A stretch of DNA of 64,000 nt from an uncultured Hyphomicrobium sp. GTDB lineage: Bacteria; Pseudomonadota; Alphaproteobacteria; Rhizobiales; Hyphomicrobiaceae. A program made the position numbers and the translations under genes. The notes beneath the pieces were generated by a model, which was given only the letters and a program-made list of their open reading frames with translations, was not told where the DNA came from and did not search any database. Positions 62,994 to 64,000 of the stretch are shown piece by piece. Each line of letters starts with the position of its first letter. The stretch's first letter is position 1. Location of the stretch: assembly GCF_902826555.1 (NCBI RefSeq), contig NZ_CADEFI010000003.1, positions 121,000 to 184,999 on the forward strand, in the 5' to 3' direction.

Positions 62994-64000
62994 CTAGAGC
63001 GGGATGTTGTCGTGCTTCTTCCAGGGGTTCTCGAGGGTCTTGTTGCGCAGCATGTTGAGCGCGCGGCAGATGCGGCGGCGCGTGCCGTGCGGCAGGATCA
63101 CCTCGTCGATGTAGCCGCGCTCGGCGGCCACGAACGGGTTGGCGAAGCGCTTCTGGTACTCGTCGATGCGGGCCTTGATCTTCTCGGGGTCGGAGAGCTC
63201 GGCGCGATAGAGGATCTCGGCTGCACCCTTGGCGCCCATGACGGCGATCTCGGCTGACGGCCAGGCATAGTTCACGTCGCCGCGAATATGCTTCGAGCTC
63301 ATGACGTCGTAGGCACCGCCGTAGGCCTTGCGCGTGATCAGCGTGACCTTGGGCACGGTGGCCTCGGCGAACGCAAAGAGCAGCTTGGCGCCATGCTTGA
63401 TCAGGCCGCCGTACTCCTGCGCGGTGCCCGGGAGGAAGCCCGGCACGTCGACGAAGGTGACGATCGGAATCTCGAAGCAGTCGCAGAAGCGCACGAAGCG
63501 GGCGGCCTTGCGCGAGGCGTCGCTGTCGAGGACGCCGGCGAGCATCAGCGGCTGATTGGCGACGATGCCGATGGTGCGCCCTTCCATGCGGGCGAAGCCG
63601 GTGACGATGTTCTTGGCGTAATTTTCCTGGATCTCGAAGAAGTCTGCCTCGTCCACGACCTTCAGGATCAGCTCCTTGATGTCGTAGGGCTTGTTCGGGT
63701 TGTCCGGGATCAGCGTGTCGAGCGAGAAGTCCTCGCGGTCCGGGCTGTCGGAGGTCGGCAGAGCGGGCACGCCCGACTTGTTGTTCGACGGCAGGAAGTC
63801 CATCAGGCGGCGCATCTGCAGCAGCGCCTCGACATCGTTCTCGTAGGCGCGGTCGGCGATGGACGACTTCGTGGTGTGAACTTTGGCGCCGCCAAGCTCT
63901 TCTGCGGTGACGTTTTCGTTGGTCACGGTCTTCACGACGTCGGGGCCGGTGACGAACATGTAGCTCGTGTCTTTCACCATGAAGATGAAGTCGGTCATGG
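62994..64000 (-). CDS. pccB: propionyl-CoA carboxylase beta subunit, partial
   Basis: The carboxyltransferase beta subunit of an acyl-CoA carboxylase, open to the window edge, so the N-terminus (about 170 residues of a ~510-residue protein) is missing. The visible part has the CoA/biotin carboxyltransferase pattern: [63 protein letters not shown] and [23 protein letters not shown]. It ends [13 protein letters not shown], typical of propionyl-CoA carboxylase. Biotin-dependent, cytoplasmic, making methylmalonyl-CoA. Confidence 0.93.
   Translation of the reverse strand, partial: MTDFIFMVKDTSYMFVTGPDVVKTVTNENVTAEELGGAKVHTTKSSIADRAYENDVEALLQMRRLMDFLPSNNKSGVPALPTSDSPDREDFSLDTLIPDNPNKPYDIKELILKVVDEADFFEIQENYAKNIVTGFARMEGRTIGIVANQPLMLAGVLDSDASRKAARFVRFCDCFEIPIVTFVDVPGFLPGTAQEYGGLIKHGAKLLFAFAEATVPKVTLITRKAYGGAYDVMSSKHIRGDVNYAWPSAEIAVMGAKGAAEILYRAELSDPEKIKARIDEYQKRFANPFVAAERGYIDEVILPHGTRRRICRALNMLRNKTLENPWKKHDNIPL

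Overview
The window is about 64 kb of GC-rich chromosomal DNA from an alphaproteobacterium, most likely order Hyphomicrobiales. The evidence is a contiguous dnaA-dnaN-recF-gyrB block next to rpsT, an Irr-type Fur regulator divergent from fabA-fabB-fabI, and a tRNA-His of the alphaproteobacterial type (no G-1, discriminator A73). The genus cannot be fixed from the sequence alone. There are no rRNA genes, transposases, integrases, CRISPR arrays or phage blocks. Almost all of it is densely packed coding DNA, and the many long antisense reading frames are high-GC shadows.

Layout. 0-4.3 kb: the end of a YCII-family gene, two small unknown genes, pyrE, hisH, a DUF2628 membrane protein and hisB on the minus strand, then hslV on the plus strand. 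4.3-8.9 kb: hslV and hslU are separated by an SMR-family exporter and a multi-pass membrane protein. A LysR regulator follows, divergent from a 48-codon ORF and a second SMR paralogue. 8.9-11.7 kb: trhO, pip and a transglutaminase-like gene. 11.7-20 kb: the replication block gyrB-recF-dnaN-dnaA, a rhodanese, a 660-bp gap with a TTAA-N7-TTAA (CtrA-type) site, and rpsT. 20-32.7 kb: a thioredoxin-fold protein, a potassium channel with a cyclic-nucleotide-type domain, murI, fabI/fabB/fabA, irr, an SH3 protein, a 2-hydroxyacid dehydrogenase, an SRPBCC-M50 protease fusion, a ThiF/MoeB-like E1 enzyme and an AsmA-like protein.

33-48 kb is a metal island on the minus strand. It starts with a heavy-metal RND efflux pump whose adaptor is fused to an extra His-rich periplasmic domain, flanked by two small His-rich secreted proteins. 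Next comes a set that looks like periplasmic iron reduction: a TonB-dependent siderophore receptor, Sel1 protein, PepSY membrane protein, DUF2271 protein, DUF4198 protein and ApbE. A dedicated TonB-ExbD-ExbB energiser follows. The DUF2271 protein carries DGLTSAT, close to the ApbE flavinylation motif, so I infer that ApbE attaches FMN to it and the PepSY protein supplies electrons. The receptor and exbB promoters share an unusual element (TTGACW-N4-TAGTATWRTTT).

48-64 kb: a Crp/Fnr regulator, tRNA-His, a cytoplasmic-looking histidine kinase, and an FbpA/FbpB-type iron ABC importer without its ATPase. Between FbpA and FbpB, on the opposite strand, lies a secreted protein with a YHS-like segment and a duplicated domain; a copy of the same AT-rich element lies between it and FbpB. 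Then come YceI with cytochrome b561, a small secreted His/Tyr/Arg-rich protein, an OafA-type acyltransferase with an SGNH domain, a SAM methyltransferase, a Tat-exported FAD oxidoreductase and the C-terminal part of a propionyl-CoA carboxylase beta subunit cut by the window edge.
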